DNA of 64,000 nt. Origin: Nephrocerus scutellatus. Its lineage: Eukaryota; Arthropoda; Insecta; Diptera; Pipunculidae. Every line of letters starts with the position of its first letter. Position 1 is the first letter of the stretch. Positions 45,951 through 58,031 of the stretch are shown here, in pieces. The position numbers and the translations under genes were made by a program. The stretch is from NCBI GenBank assembly GCA_947095585.1, contig OX352761.1, forward strand, positions 80,231,267-80,295,266, written 5' to 3'. Under the pieces are notes generated by a model. It made no database searches, had not been told where the DNA came from, and was given only the letters and a program-made list of their open reading frames with translations.

Positions 45951-47470
45951 ATCGTTAATTTCAGACAAATGAACTATCTGGATTCGAATGTTCTTTTATC
46001 CGATGTGCAGTATGGATTTCGTAAAAATCGCTCTTCAGGTGAACTAATGACGTGCATGACTCATTGTTTGGAGCGAAGCATTGAAAACCTAGGTGAATCA
46101 AGCGTTGTTTCCTTAGATATTGCTAAAGCTTTTGATAGAGTATGGCGTGATTGTCTTATTAATAAGATTCGTGCGCTGAACTTACACTCCTCTCTCATTA
46201 CATGGATTGAGAATTATTTATGGAACCGTAAAATAAAAGTTGTATTAAATGGTATATCTTCAGATTCACATGGGATCAACGCTGGCGTGCCTCAAGGATC
46301 ATCCTTGTCTCCAACGCTCTTCTTGATATATATCAACGACCTGTTGTCTTCTACAACCTGTGATATCCATTCATTTGCTGATGATACAACACTATCGGCT
46401 TCCATTGAGTTTGTCAATCAAAAAGAATGCAATTATCGCTTGAATGGTTCGCGTGAATTAATGAATTTGACTATTCTGTCTAATATTCAAATCATTCTTG
46501 ATTGGGGCATTTCTAACAGAGTAGAATTTAACCCAAATAAATTCCAGTCTTGCCTTTTTTCTCAGAAGACAACTCAACATTATGTTCCACCTGTTATTAA
46601 TGGTACCCCTATTGCGAGATCTGATTCACTTAAGTTGTTAGGTTTAAAAGTATCAAGTGATCTTTCCTGGAAAGAACATATTTATGAAATTTCAAAAAGA
46701 GCTAGCCAATGTTTGGGCTTCATAAGACGTTGTAACTTCTACTTCACTCCCTCTGAAGTATTAAGATTATATAAATCTTATGTTAGACCAATTTTAGAAT
46801 TCAATTCATATGTGTGGGGTGGGGCTCCAAGATCGCATTTGGTTCATCTTGATGGTGTTCAGAATAGAGTTATCCGTTTGATTAACGGTGTAACCATTAC
46901 TTCGTCTCTTGATACTTTGGAGCACAGACGAAATGTAGGAGCTTTATCTGTTTTCTATAAATTTTACAACGGTAAATGTTCTATAGAAACCCGTTCTTTA
47001 GTTCCAGGGCCCTTTCTCAGTAACGTAAACACTCGTTTAAGGTCCAATCAACATAGATTTGCCTTAAAACCGTTCTCATGTAGAACCCAACACTTTAAAT
47101 CCTCCTTTTTTCCGAGAGTCTCTTCGATGTGGAATCAATTGGTCGAGCACGTGTTTCCCGAATCTTATAATCTGCAGGCGGTTAAATTAGCCGTTAACAA
47201 CTTCTTGGAGGAAGGATGATGGTTAAAGTATTCATAAGATGTTTCTTAATATATAAAAAAAAAAAAAAAAATTGTTTATCAGTATTTTTTATATTTTTTA
47301 AATATTTGTAATATTTTCTTGGTCAAGGTTTTTTGTAGTTTTCCCTGACCATAATTCATTGATAAAAGTATTTGGACTCGCGTCGTTCTAAATTCGTGTT
47401 CGTTTTTCGTATTGCTTTTCCAATGAATCAGGGAGAATTCTGAGAAAATAAATTGAAACCGGCTACAAAC
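45951..47470 (+). mobile_element. CR1/Jockey-group LINE, copy 2 (3' half)
   Basis: Starts abruptly at atcgttaatttcag, equivalent to 41635, joined to BEL by a triplicated ttaccatc. It encodes an uninterrupted 416-residue RT C-terminal half at 45969-47219, from MNYLDSNVLLSDVQYGFRKN through SFADDTTL to the stop. The sequence is about 99 percent identical to copy 1. The last residues differ (FLEEG instead of FLKDDG). The 3' UTR stops at aaacgtgag at the same base as copy 1, where BEL follows again. It is the second unit of a tandem duplication of about 4.3 kb. Confidence 0.9.
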
Positions 47471-47527
47471 GTGAGGAGGTTGTTTTCCCCTGACTTTGTA
47501 ATGTAATGGGTCCGCAAACCTCCTCAC
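47471..47527. repeat. Hairpin at LINE/BEL junction
   Basis: gtgaggaggtt (47471-47481) and aacctcctcac (47517-47527) form a perfect 11-bp inverted repeat around a 35-bp loop. It is absent from the equivalent junction at 43157. On the minus strand it still reads as BEL-like codons, so it may be residual integrase or linker sequence kept here and lost in copy 1. Confidence 0.75.
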
Positions 47528-50150
47528 TACCTCACTATGTTGCCTTAGGTGATTGATGTCATCTTGGAATTCTTGCTTCTGTATCAACTTGATAATCGTG
47601 TTCGATGATTGTTGAAGTTCATCACAATTTATGAATGAATTCTTAGTTCCCTTCGATTCGACGTTTAGTGATGTTTTTGAATCGGAGCATGTATGCTACA
47701 ATTCGCTGAGCCCTTTTGAACGAGTTTCCATGATTGATAAATCCTAGAATATCGCAATCTGCTGATCCCTGAGTTTCAGCAGTTGCTGATAATGCGAAGA
47801 TGTCTTCACGTATCTCTGGTTTCTTCGCAGAGCGTTTCTGATCCATGCAAAAATCTTGGTCCATAAAGCCAAAGGGTGTGATTTTGGAGTTGATCTGGTG
47901 CTATTCCACGTGCCAAGACGTCAGCAGGGTTGTCCTTAGAGCCTACGTGTCGCCATTGCTGTGGAATCGTAAGTTATTGTATTGTTGAAACACGATTGGC
48001 AATAAAGGTGGGAAGAGTGGCTGATAATGATGCGTTTATCCAATTGAGGACAATCTCTGAATCGGACCATAAGTGTATCCTATCGCGTTGAATATCCAAA
48101 TTTGGCTGCAGACGATGAGTCAGCTCAGCAGCAAGCTTAGCAGCACAAAGTTCTAAGCGAGGAATGGTAGCTTGGTGCGATATGTTTGATTTCTTTGAAG
48201 GGGCTATCCTCGACTTAGCGCAGAGTAAACGAACTATAATAATATTGTCCTTGTCTATCGATCTGACGTAAGTTGCTTTTCCGTAGGCCTTCTCCGATGC
48301 ATCTGCAAACACGTGAAATTGCACATCCTTGGGAACCTTGTGAGAAAACACGTGCCTTGGTATTTTGATGCTGTGAAGTGCTTTTAACCCTTCTCGAAAT
48401 CGAGTCCACTTCGTTTGCATCTCTTGGGGAAGTGCTGCATCCCAATCAAATTTTAGTTCCCATAATTATTGTAAAAATACGACTGGGGTCATAAGGCCAA
48501 GAGGATCGAAGAGGTGAGCAATGTCAGAGTATGCGATTCTTTTTGTTACCTTTTCCTTTCCGACCCATGAGGTTTTAATTCAGAGATCGTCAGATTTTGG
48601 TAACCATGTCAGTCCAATGGTTTTGACATGTTCTTCGATGTTATTGTTCGAAGCTTAAACTCTGCACTTTGCAGCAATTTTTGTAATTCTGTTTGTGTTT
48701 CAAGAGCTTTACTCATGCTGTCGGATCCTGTCATCACATCGTCAACATACGTATTTCTCTGTATAGCTCTTGACGCTAACGGGAATTGGCCCTGATTATC
48801 TTCTGCCAATCGATGAAGGAATTTTATAGCGAGATATGGAGCAGATGTTGTACCGTAGGTTACTGTCTGAAACATTTAAGAGCATCGTTGGGACTGTTTC
48901 TCCACCATATTAGTTGATATTTTGTATCTTCGTTGTGCATTTGTATCTGTCGATACATCTTATCTATGTCTGCAGTAAACACGTATCTGGGCATGTGAAA
49001 CCTTAGAAGAATCGAGAAAACGTCATCTTGGAGGGAAGGGCCTGTCGATAATATGTCATTTAGTGAAACGTTGGATGATGTTTTTGCTGATCGATCAAAA
49101 ACTACCCTGAACTTAGTTGTAGTACTATCAGCCTTTGTTACACAATGATGTGGCAAAAAATAGTAAGGTCTTTTCAACTGGTGAAAATTAACTTCTTCCA
49201 TGTGGCCAAGTTGTTGGTATTCTTGCATGAACTCGACATTTTGTATCTTAAGTTCCTTCGAATTAGCAAGTCTGCGTTCAAGTGACATAAATCGTTGGAA
49301 AGCTACATCTTTTGATTCGCCCAATTCGTGTTGCTCGTCCCTAAATGGTAGCCTTACAATAAATCTTCCTTCGTGACTTCTTGAAAGTGTGTCGTTAAAA
49401 TTGGTCTCACATTGTTTTTCGGACGCTGTTAGGTGTCTTTCGTTGGGCTGTGATTCCTTTAATTGCCAAAATTTCTCGATTTGGTGGTCAAGTGTTACGT
49501 CTGCACTGCATATTCCACACACAGCATTCACATCCTGACTGCCTTCTATTTTTCCGGAGACTGTCCATCCAAATACTGTATTCTGCAACGTGGGCATGGC
49601 TTGGCCCAATCTGATCTGTCCTACTGAGAGAAATGATGAATACAACTCAGCTCCAATTAGAACGTCGATTGGACCCGGTTTGTTAAATGTGGGATCTGCA
49701 AGTGGAAGGTGGAAGGATTCTATGTCAAAGAATTTGCTGGGTTGACTTGTAACTATTTTTGGGAGCACATGAGCCTCCATCCTTATAGAAAATGCATTGA
49801 GACGAGATCCGAGCTGTATTCTGACTCTCCTCTTTGCCTGTTGGGTTCCTTGACCAATACCTTGAATACGCATTCAAATTAAACTGCGATCCAGAATCAA
49901 ATATGGCCTTGCATGTGATGCTCTTACCATCTTCCCATGTCTTAACGACAAAAATGGCTGTACTCGAACAGCGGATACAGGCGTTTTCCGGTGATTGTTC
50001 AATCGCAATCAAAGGTTTCTTACCATCACAGATTCTTTTGCACAGATATTGTTCATCAAGCGTGGATACTGCTGACAGCAATACCATCAAAACAAAGTCA
50101 TCATACCGTAACGCAACCAAAGATTCGGGCACAAAAAAGCAGTTACGTTA
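47471..50150 (-). pseudogene. BEL/Pao pol fragment, copy 2
   Basis: Same frames and mostly the same breaks as copy 1: RNase H 48420-47974, RT box 48875-48609, protease/RT 49873-48860. It extends further upstream (50132-49725), where the protease approach is visible (AIFVVKTWEDGKS, FDSGSQFN, in two frames). At its other end about 360 bp of integrase sequence are missing and replaced by 50 bp containing an 11-bp inverted repeat (47471-47527). The shared frameshifts show it was copied after decay, not inserted twice. Confidence 0.9.
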
Positions 50151-50226
50151 AAAAGTATTGTTATTTAAGTTTTTATTTTATTTGAGTAGTTTTTAGAAGT
50201 AGAATTTTTATTGACTTTCTGTCTCA

Positions 50227-53200
50227 GTAGCTGTGCGTGCCTTTTTCGTTTGTTAGGCCTGGTACTACAAACGAATCAGTAACGTTTTCACTGTTGAGTG
50301 GTTGGTTCGTAGAAATTCTTCTTATTATTGTTATTTTTAATATTTTTTGATTTTTTATTTTATTATTATCTTATTTTACGTATATTTTCATCATCTTGAC
50401 GGGTTCGGTACTTTTACTTTGTAAAATGAACTCTTATTTTGAAATTCATTTCACAAATATTCGCGGCATTAAAAGTAATTTCAACTCGATCGTAGCACAT
50501 CTTGACGCGAATAAACCTGCGGTTCTAAGTTTATGTGAAACGCAGGCCTCTTATATGGGTACCCCAAATGATTTTCAATGTCCGGGGTATTCTCGTGTCG
50601 ACTGTTTGGTTCCTCATCGTGGGGTAATTTTATTTATACGAGAAGACATCAGTTTTAGTGTACCTAATTTTAATATTCCAAACAGTAATCCCATGTTCAA
50701 TACGATATGGATTGAAATTGTAATTTCAAACCATTCGATGATGATGATGACGCTAATATTCAGTTTAATTACTTATCAGACACTATAGACATGATTTACC
50801 AATCATCACCAACATCAGAATTGGTAGTCTTGGGGATTTTAATGTCCACAATGATTCATGGTTGACCTATTCGAATGGTAGAGATCGATCAGGTGAAACC
50901 GCTGAACTATTTTCAAATGTTAATCTTTTCACCCAACTCGTTGATAAGCCAACTAGGTATCCCGATACTACTGGTCAATCACCTCACCTTTTAGATTTAT
51001 TTCTTACAACTATGCCTGATAAATATTTAATTGATTGAATAATTGATATCACCAGCCCTTATAGAGCCTACAAGTAAAAGGCTACTCTGGCACTATAAAA
51101 ATGCTAACTGGGAGCTCCTGAACCAATTTTATAGCTCATTTGATTGGTCAACCTGTTTTTCCAGCAATAATGCTGATGAAGCATCACAACTAATCACATC
51201 AACCATTTTGATAGGAATGAAAAATTGAATTCCTTCTTCATTTAAAAAGAAAAATACTCATAAAAATAAATGGTTTAACGAACATTGCAGGTCAGCAGTC
51301 GCATGTAAAAAAGCAGCCCATTTGGACTACGTTAATTGCACTTCTGGAGAAGACCTTGTAACGTTTCGAATAGCTAGAAATAGATCAAACGCTATATTGA
51401 AAAGTTAAAAAATAATATATGACCTTAAGATTCGAGATAGCATGCGAAAAATTTTGGATTCTGATTCAAACAGTCGAAGCTTTTGGTCGTTTGCTGCATT
51501 GGTTAAAAGAAACTTTGCAGACAATACTGCGTCTATTCCTTCTTTTTTTCATAATGGTATTCATTATAGAACTGATATTGAGAAAGCTAATCTCTTAGCT
51601 TCTCATTTCGCTGGTGCGTCTACTCTTCCTTTAACTAACCAAAGCCCCCCAATTCTCCCGAATCTAGGCCCAGGTATGTCTAAAATCTATTTTCGGAAAC
51701 GGGTTGTTTCAAAGATTCTGAAAGAACTTGACCCCAATAAAGCGACTGGCCCCGACGGTATTCCGCCATTAGTATTGAAAAGTTGTCATCTTACTTTGGC
51801 AAAACCGCTTAGCAAATTGTTTCATCTCTCAATGAAGACAGGTGTTTTTCCATCATTTTGGAAAATAGCAAATATTCAACCCGTTCTGAAAAAAGGTGAT
51901 AAATCGGCACCTACGAACTACCGTCCTATTGCTTTGTTGTCGGTTCTATCGAAGGTAATGGAATCTATCATTAATTTCAGACTAATGAACTATCTGGATT
52001 CGAATGTTCTTTTATCCGATGTGCAGTATGGATTTCGTAAAAATCGCTCTTCAGGTGAACGTGCATGACTCATTGTTTGGAGCGAAGCATTGAAAACCTA
52101 GGTGAATCAAGCGTTGTTTCCTTAGATATTGCTAAAGCTTTTGATAGAGTATGGCATGATTGTCTTATTAATAAGATTCGTGCGCTGAACCTACACTCCT
52201 CTCTCATTTCATTTATGGAACCGTAAAATAAAAGTTGTATTAAATGGTATATCTTCAGATTCACATGGGATCAATGCTGGCATGCCTCAAGGATCATCCT
52301 TGTCTCCAACGCTCTTCTTGATATATATCAACGACCTGTTGTCTTCTACAACCTGTGATATCCATTCATTTGCTGATGATACAACACTATCGGCTTCCAT
52401 TGAGTTTGTCAATCAAAAAGAATGCAATTATCGCTTGAATGGTTCGCGTGAATTAATGAATTTGACTATTCTGTCTAATATTCAAATCATTCTTGATTGG
52501 GGCATTTCTAACAGAGTAGAATTTAACCCAAATAAATTCCAGTCTTGCCTTTTTTCTCAGAAGACAACTCAACATTATGTTCCTCCTATTATTAATGGTA
52601 TCTCTATTGCGAGATCTGATTCACTTAAGTTGTTAGGTTTAAAAGTATCAAGTGATCTTTCTTGGAAAGAACATATTTATGAAATTTCAAAAAGAGCTAG
52701 CCAATGTTTGGGCTTCATAAGACGTTGTAACTTCTACTTCACTCCCTCTGAAGTATTAAGATTATATAAATCTTATGTTAATCCAATTTTAGAATTCAAT
52801 TCATATGTGTGGGGTGGGGCTCCAAGATCGCATTTGGTTCATCTTGATGGTGTTCAGAATAGAGTTATCCGTTTGATTAACGATGTAACCATTACTTCGT
52901 CTCTTGATACTTTGGAGCACAGACGAAATGTAGGAGCTTTATCTGTTTTCTATAAATTTTACAACGGTAAATGTTCTTTAGAAACCCGTTCTTTAGTTCC
53001 AGGGCCTTTTCTCAGTAACGTAAACACTCGTTTAAGGTCCAATCAACATAGATTTGCCTTAAAACCGTTCTCATGTAGAACCCAACACTTTAAATCCTCC
53101 TTTTTTCCATTGGTCGTGCACGTGTTTCCCGAATCTTATAATCTGCAGGCGGTTAAATTAGCCGTTAACAACTTCTTGAAGGATGATGGTTAAAGTATTC

Positions 53201-53406
53201 ATAAGATGTTTCTTAATATATATAAAAAAAAAAAAAAAAAATTGTTTATCAGTATTTTTTATATTTTTTAAATATTTGTAATATTTTCTTGGTCAAGGTT
53301 TTTTGTAGTTTTCCCTGACCATAATTCATTGATAAAAGTATTTGGACTCGCGTCGTTCTAAATTCGTGTTCGTTTTTCGTATTGCTTTTCCCAATGAATC
53401 AGGGAG
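50227..53406 (+). mobile_element. CR1/Jockey-group LINE, copy 3 (with 5' end)
   Basis: The only long copy with the 5' terminus (gtagctgtgcgtgcctttttc). It has a 200-bp leader and then Met at 50426 (MNSYFEIHFTNIRGIKSN), so endonuclease-RT appears to be the first and only ORF. Endonuclease is open to 50788, where a gatgatgatgatga repeat replaces about 35 bp. A frame break near 50834 adds to the damage. The RT half 51442-52068 ends because eight bases are missing at about 52058, and a second half 52282-53193 follows a deletion at 52206. The 3' UTR breaks off at aatcaggga, where copy 4 starts. Confidence 0.9.
51442..53193 (+). pseudogene. LINE reverse transcriptase, copy 3, broken
   Basis: The same RT as copy 1 (KATGPDGIPP, NYRPIALLSVLSKVMES, GSSLSPTLFLIYINDL, SFADDTTL). 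It is interrupted by a private 8-base loss after KNRSSGE (about 52058) and by a loss of about 16 bases near 52206 (tctcatttcatttatgg) shared with copy 4. A third loss near 53108 removes about seven residues (FFPLVVHVF). Not functional. Confidence 0.88.
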
Positions 53407-55431
53407 ATAAATAATATATGACCTTAAGATTCGAGATAGCATGCGAAAAATTTTGGATTCTGATTCAAACAGTCGAAGCTTTTGGTCGTTTGCTGCATTG
53501 GTTAAAAGAAACTTTGCAGACAATACTGCGTCTATTCCTTCTTTTTTTCATAATGGTATTCATTATAGAACTGATATTGAGAAAGCTAATCTCTTAGCTT
53601 CTCATTTCGCTGGTGCGTCTACTCTTCCTTTAACTAACCAAAGCCCCCCAATTCTCCCGAATCTAGGCCCAGGTATGTCTAAAATCTATTTTCGGAAACG
53701 GGTTGTTTCAAAGATTCTGAAAGAACTTGACCCCTATAAAGCGACTGGCCCCGACGGTATTCCGCCATTAGTATTGAAAAGTTGTCATCTTACTTTGGCA
53801 AAACCGCTTAGCAAATTGTTTCATCTCTCAATGAAGACAGGTGTTTTTCCATCATTTTGGAAAATAGCAAATATTCAACCCGTTCTGAAAAAAGGTGATA
53901 AATCGGCACCTACGAACTACCGTCCTATTGCTTTGTTGTCGGTTCTATCGAAGGTAATGGAATCTATCGTTAATTTCAGACTAATGAACTATCTGGATTC
54001 GAATGTTCTTTTATCCGATGTGCAGTATGGATTTCGTAAAAATCGCTCTTCAGGTGAACTAATGACGTGCATGACTCATTGTTTGGAGCGAAGCATTGAA
54101 AACCTAGGTGAATCAAGCGTTGTTTCCTTAGATATTGCTAAAGCTTTTGATAGAGTATGGCATGATTGTCTTATTAATAAGATTCGTGCGCTGAACCTAC
54201 ACTCCTCTCTCATTTCATTTATGGAACCGTAAAATAAAAGTTGTATTAAATGGTATATCTTCAGATTCACATGGGATCAATGCTGGCATGCCTCAAGGAT
54301 CATCCTTGTCTCCAACGCTCTTCTTGATATATATCAACGACCTGTTGTCTTCTACAACCTGTGATATCCATTCATTTGCTGATGATACAACACTATCGGC
54401 TTCCATTGAGTTTTTCAATCAAAAAGAATGCAATTATCGCTTGAATGGTTCGCGTGAATTAATGAATTTGACTATTCTGTCTAATATTCAAATCATTCTT
54501 GATTGGGGCATTTCTAACAGAGTAGAATTTAACCCAAATAAATTCCAGTCTTGCCTTTTTTCTCAGAAGACAACTCAACATTATGTTCCTCCTATTATTA
54601 ATGGTATCTCTATTGCGAGATCTGATTCACTTAAGTTGTTAGGTTTAAAAGTATCAAGTGATCTTTCTTGGAAAGAACATATTTATGAAATTTCAAAAAG
54701 AGCTAGCCAATGTTTGGGCTTCATAAGACGTTGTAACTTCTACTTCACTCCCTCTGAAGTATTAAGATTATATAAATCTTATGTTAATCCAATTTTAGAA
54801 TTCAATTCATATGTGTGGGGTGGGGCTCCAAGATCGCATTTGGTTCATCTTGATGGTGTTCAGAATAGAGTTATCCGTTTGATTAACGATGTAACCATTA
54901 CTTCGTCTCTTGATACTTTGGAGCACAGACGAAATGTAGGAGCTTTATCTGTTTTCTATAAATTTTACAACGGTAAATGTTCTTTAGAAACCCGTTCTTT
55001 AGTTCCAGAACCTTTTCTCAGTAACGTAAACACTCGTTTAAGGTCCAATCAACATAGATAAAAAAATAGAAAAAAAAAAATTGTTTATCAGTATTTTTTA
55101 TATTTTTTAAATATTTGTAATATTTTCTTGGTCAAGGTTTTTTGTAGTTTTCCCTGACCATAATTCATTGATAAAAGTATTTGGACTCGCGTCGTTCTAA
55201 ATTCGTGTTCGTTTTTCGTATTGCTTTTCCAATGAATCAGGGAGATTTCTGAGAAAATAAATTGAAAACGGCTACAAACGTGAGGAATGTGATATATTGT
55301 AAATCACATTCCTTCGATTTTTATTTTATTGTGAATTAAATAAAGGGCTTAGCCCAACTTATTGCCGTGACGTAAGTCATTCAGGGAGTCATCCCTTAGC
55401 AATCAGTCTCTATATAAAAAAAAAAAAAAAA
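53407..55431 (+). mobile_element. CR1/Jockey-group LINE, copy 4 with complete 3' end
   Basis: Begins at taaataatatatgacctt, equivalent to 51407, so it is a direct duplication of about 2 kb of copy 3. RT frames are 53441-54232 and 54288-55061, split by the same loss at about 54211 as in copy 3. A deletion removes the last 50 or so codons, from acatagat to an A-rich run at 55058. Unlike the other copies it carries the whole 3' UTR, including hairpins, the gggcttagccc palindrome and a final poly-A (55415-55433) followed by the target duplication. Confidence 0.9.
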
Positions 55432-55446
55432 AACAGTGTCTCACTT
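55432..55446 (+). repeat. Right target-site duplication of the LINE array
   Basis: aacagtgtctcactt directly after the poly-A, exact match to 40149-40163. Confidence 0.8.
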
Positions 55447-55904
55447 AACATTTCACTTTTTGAAAAAGCACCCCATTATACCTTGTCAAAAATAATAAAA
55501 AATATCATCAATACTCAAGTGAATCTTTATCTTAATTATAAAAACATAAATAAAAAATGTATTATAAAATAACTAATTCTATCAATCAATCCATTCAATT
55601 CAATCTATTCGCAAGAACAATATTACAAATATTCGATAGATTATATGTACTACAAAAAAAGTATCATAAATTTGATATACATATTGAACAAAAAAAACCT
55701 TATATATTTATTACACATAAATTTACTATGCACAAATTATGATTTACTAAAGAAATGATACAAATTGTAAACATCGTCTCTCGTTATACACATCAGCTTC
55801 GACTTTAGTACGTAATTCTAACTCTTCAAGGTAGAATGTTTTTATTCGCAGGGGAAGAGATGTTGTGATCAACATGTCGTATCATGTCTCCCTCTGCTAT
55901 CGCA
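55447..55904. other. Anonymous AT-rich spacer
   Basis: About 460 bp with no recognised gene. A 61-codon plus-strand frame at 55557-55742 is Ile/Tyr/Lys-rich and reflects base composition. Confidence 0.5.
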
Positions 55905-56245
55905 TCATAAATACATACCCTTTTCACACGCCCATAGACGAAAAGACTGTTTCATACACTATAATCTAGCTTCGAAAGAAGCCTTTACACACTCTAGTGA
56001 TTTAACATATAAAATACTTTTGTTATTTACTGCAGTCACAGCGAACACACATTCCCAAATTAATTTTGCATTGCGCATAACCGGTTTAGCAGAAAAACCG
56101 GTTTTGGTCGTGTGAAAAATAGCGTACATTACTCGCAGAAAAGTGTTCATGGTGCTCGTTAGAATGCCTTCAAGCTTCTAACTCACACGATAAACTCCAC
56201 TTTCCTCGCTCGTTATGTAATATACTCTATCATGTCTCACTGTGC
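55905..56245 (-). repeat. Inverted relative of 36400-36830 (internal region 2)
   Basis: The reverse complement matches internal 2 of the composite LTR element: gtctatgggcgtgtgaaaa, tgtgactgcagtaaataaca, atgtacgctatttttcac and agtggagtttatcgtg occur in both in the same relative order. There are many substitutions and indels, and only one of the two direct duplicates is present. It is an older, separate copy of the same repeat, in opposite orientation and 19 kb away. Confidence 0.8.
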
Positions 56246-56604
56246 TATCTCTTCATTCATATCTACACAAATAACTTTATCTTAACGATACAAGCTGGCA
56301 CTGTTATCTTAATTGCTCGCTGTATGTTAATTGGCATTGTGCGGGAAAGAAAAAAACCACTACAGGGTATTTTTAGCCTCTATCTGTATAGTGTATTCTT
56401 ATCTTGTAAAAAACCAAACCTATGTTTCGGGGTTACACAACCATTATCACTTGCCACCTAATATAACATCAAGCAAGCGAGCAATAGGCAGTGTATTTCA
56501 GGACTATTATGTAGTGCAGCCCATGATTGCTTTCCATCGCGTAGGCAATGAATTTGACATTTCCCTGTTTTCAAAATGTCGGACAATAAATCATATAAAA
56601 AAAC
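56246..56604. other. Anonymous spacer
   Basis: About 360 bp. A 96-codon plus-strand frame at 56331-56621 shows no family motif. It may be part of the same repeat as 55905-56245, but no counterpart is visible in internal 2. Confidence 0.4.
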
Positions 56605-57050
56605 AACCCATAAAAATTTAAATTTTTCTTGTAAATTCTCTAATTGGGGATACACACACACACACTGCGTGCTCGTTTTGTGGCAAAATCATCCACCAAA
56701 TGCCGCAGCGACAGCGAACAGCGCTGCTCACAAAGCACAGAGCTCATACTTTGCCGTGATCTGATGCGATATAGCGATATTTAAAAATTGTATATTGGGG
56801 TCCCCAAGGGGCCGATCGCTCCAAATTTTTACAAAAAGTGTTTTCCATGTGTACAAAATTTAAAGAAAATCGGGTAATCAAGGGGCCTCAAATTTTAATA
56901 GAAAGTGTTGTCATGGGAGATACACATTTGCCAAATTTCAATAAAATCGGGCTGTAGGAAGTGGGTTAAAAATTAATCGCAAGAATCCATGACAAATCCA
57001 CAAGCCCACAAACACGCGGGCAAGTGAAGTTAATATAGAGAATTTAAAAG
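56605..57050 (+). mobile_element. Terminal-inverted-repeat element, copy 2
   Basis: Shares both ends with 12878-13350: tgtaaattctctaat on the left, gggcaagtgaagttaatata then gagaatttaaaa on the right. Internal phrases (agtgttgtcatgggagatac, ttcaataaaatcgggc) are also shared. It has a CA microsatellite near 56652 and a private insertion about 56665-56770. No coding capacity. It lies immediately before the MADF gene of the Harbinger element. Confidence 0.6.
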
Positions 57051-57077
57051 GAAGAACGAATCGCTAATCAATTGAAC

Positions 57078-57690
57078 ATGACTGAATTAAAACTGTCAAA
57101 AACAGAAAAAATAAAATTATTAGAAATTTATTAAAAAAAGCGAATGTTAAAACAAAAGGTGGAGGAATTTAAAACTAGCGTGGAATGTGTAAAAAAAAAT
57201 TTGCGAACAAGCTTTTCGTCAGAAAAAAGAAAAGTTGAATCGTAAAAAAAAAATCTGGGTCGGGAGGAGACGTTTATGTTCCTACCCTGTTTTATTATAA
57301 TGATGTAGAATTTATAAGTAGAACGATGTTAATAAGGGATTCGACGTAAAATGTTTCAATCGAAGTTAGTTCATAACTCTTCTATTTTTATTGCAGAGCA
57401 GAAATGGATATACACAAAGAAGTGAAACTGAAAGGACGGATGTATTTGCTGCATCTAGTGCAAAAAAAGCCAAGCAGAGTTCAGGAGAAAAATACGACAG
57501 AGTCTTAGAAGCTATCATTGCTTCTACCAAAGATGTACCTGAACCAGCTGATATGTTTATATATTTCGGGAACAGCGTGGGCATGCAATTAAAGCAGCCT
57601 CAAATTGTGAAGGCTACCAGAGTTATGTCGGATATTCAGAAATTAATTTCCGATAATGTAACTGCTCATTTCATTTCAAATGTTAATTAA
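57078..57690 (+). pseudogene. MADF/BESS protein of a PIF/Harbinger transposon
   Basis: Two exons. Exon 1 starts MTELKLSKTEKIKLLEIY, has an early stop and a deleted middle, and continues with the MADF end: VKKNLRTSF, then KKSGSGG and DVYVPTLFYYND after a frameshift near 57243. The intron runs from about 57318 (gtagaacg) to 57396 (tttttattgcag). Exon 2 (57397-57690) is open. It encodes a Lys/Ser-rich linker and a BESS-type helix region (DMFIYFGNSVGMQLKQ, VMSDIQKLISDN), ending at a TAA. In PIF/Harbinger elements a MADF- or Myb-like DNA-binding partner helps the DDE nuclease, and the two genes are often convergent, as here. An aataaa lies at about 57920. Confidence 0.75.
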
Positions 57691-57953
57691 TCTCTACAAT
57701 ACATCGCATTCGCAACACTCGATAGAATTTCAGCTATCACCATCACCAGCACAAAATATTATTTCAGAAGCAATTATAAGTATTATTACTGAAATTAAAA
57801 ATTAAATTTGTTCGGTAATTTAGTCGTCGAACTTAATACCAGAACTATAAAGTTGTACTTGCTTATCATTCTTTCTTTCTTACCAGTTTTGTAATTATCA
57901 TGTAATTGTTTGGTTTGATGAATAATAAAACATATTTCAACAATGGAAAACTT
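57691..57953. other. 3' flank of the MADF gene
   Basis: About 260 bp of AT-rich DNA between the convergent genes, with an aataaa near 57920. Contains the start of a 34-bp direct repeat (57938-57971) found again at 62291-62324. Confidence 0.5.
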
Positions 57954-58031
57954 TTATATAATTCTATGAATACCAACACACATTCTAGCACGACATATCC
58001 TATAATTGAAAATTTTCTGATCGACCGTCAA
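57954..58031 (-). pseudogene. Harbinger transposase, C-terminal piece
   Basis: The minus-strand frame includes LTVDQKIFNYRICRARMCVG. This matches the KxIFNYRLSRARRxVE segment near the end of Harbinger nucleases, but the catalytic Glu that normally follows the Arg-rich stretch is not seen (CVG here). A stop follows soon after. It continues the gene whose first part lies at 61046-61990; the 3 kb between are a later insertion. Confidence 0.7.
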
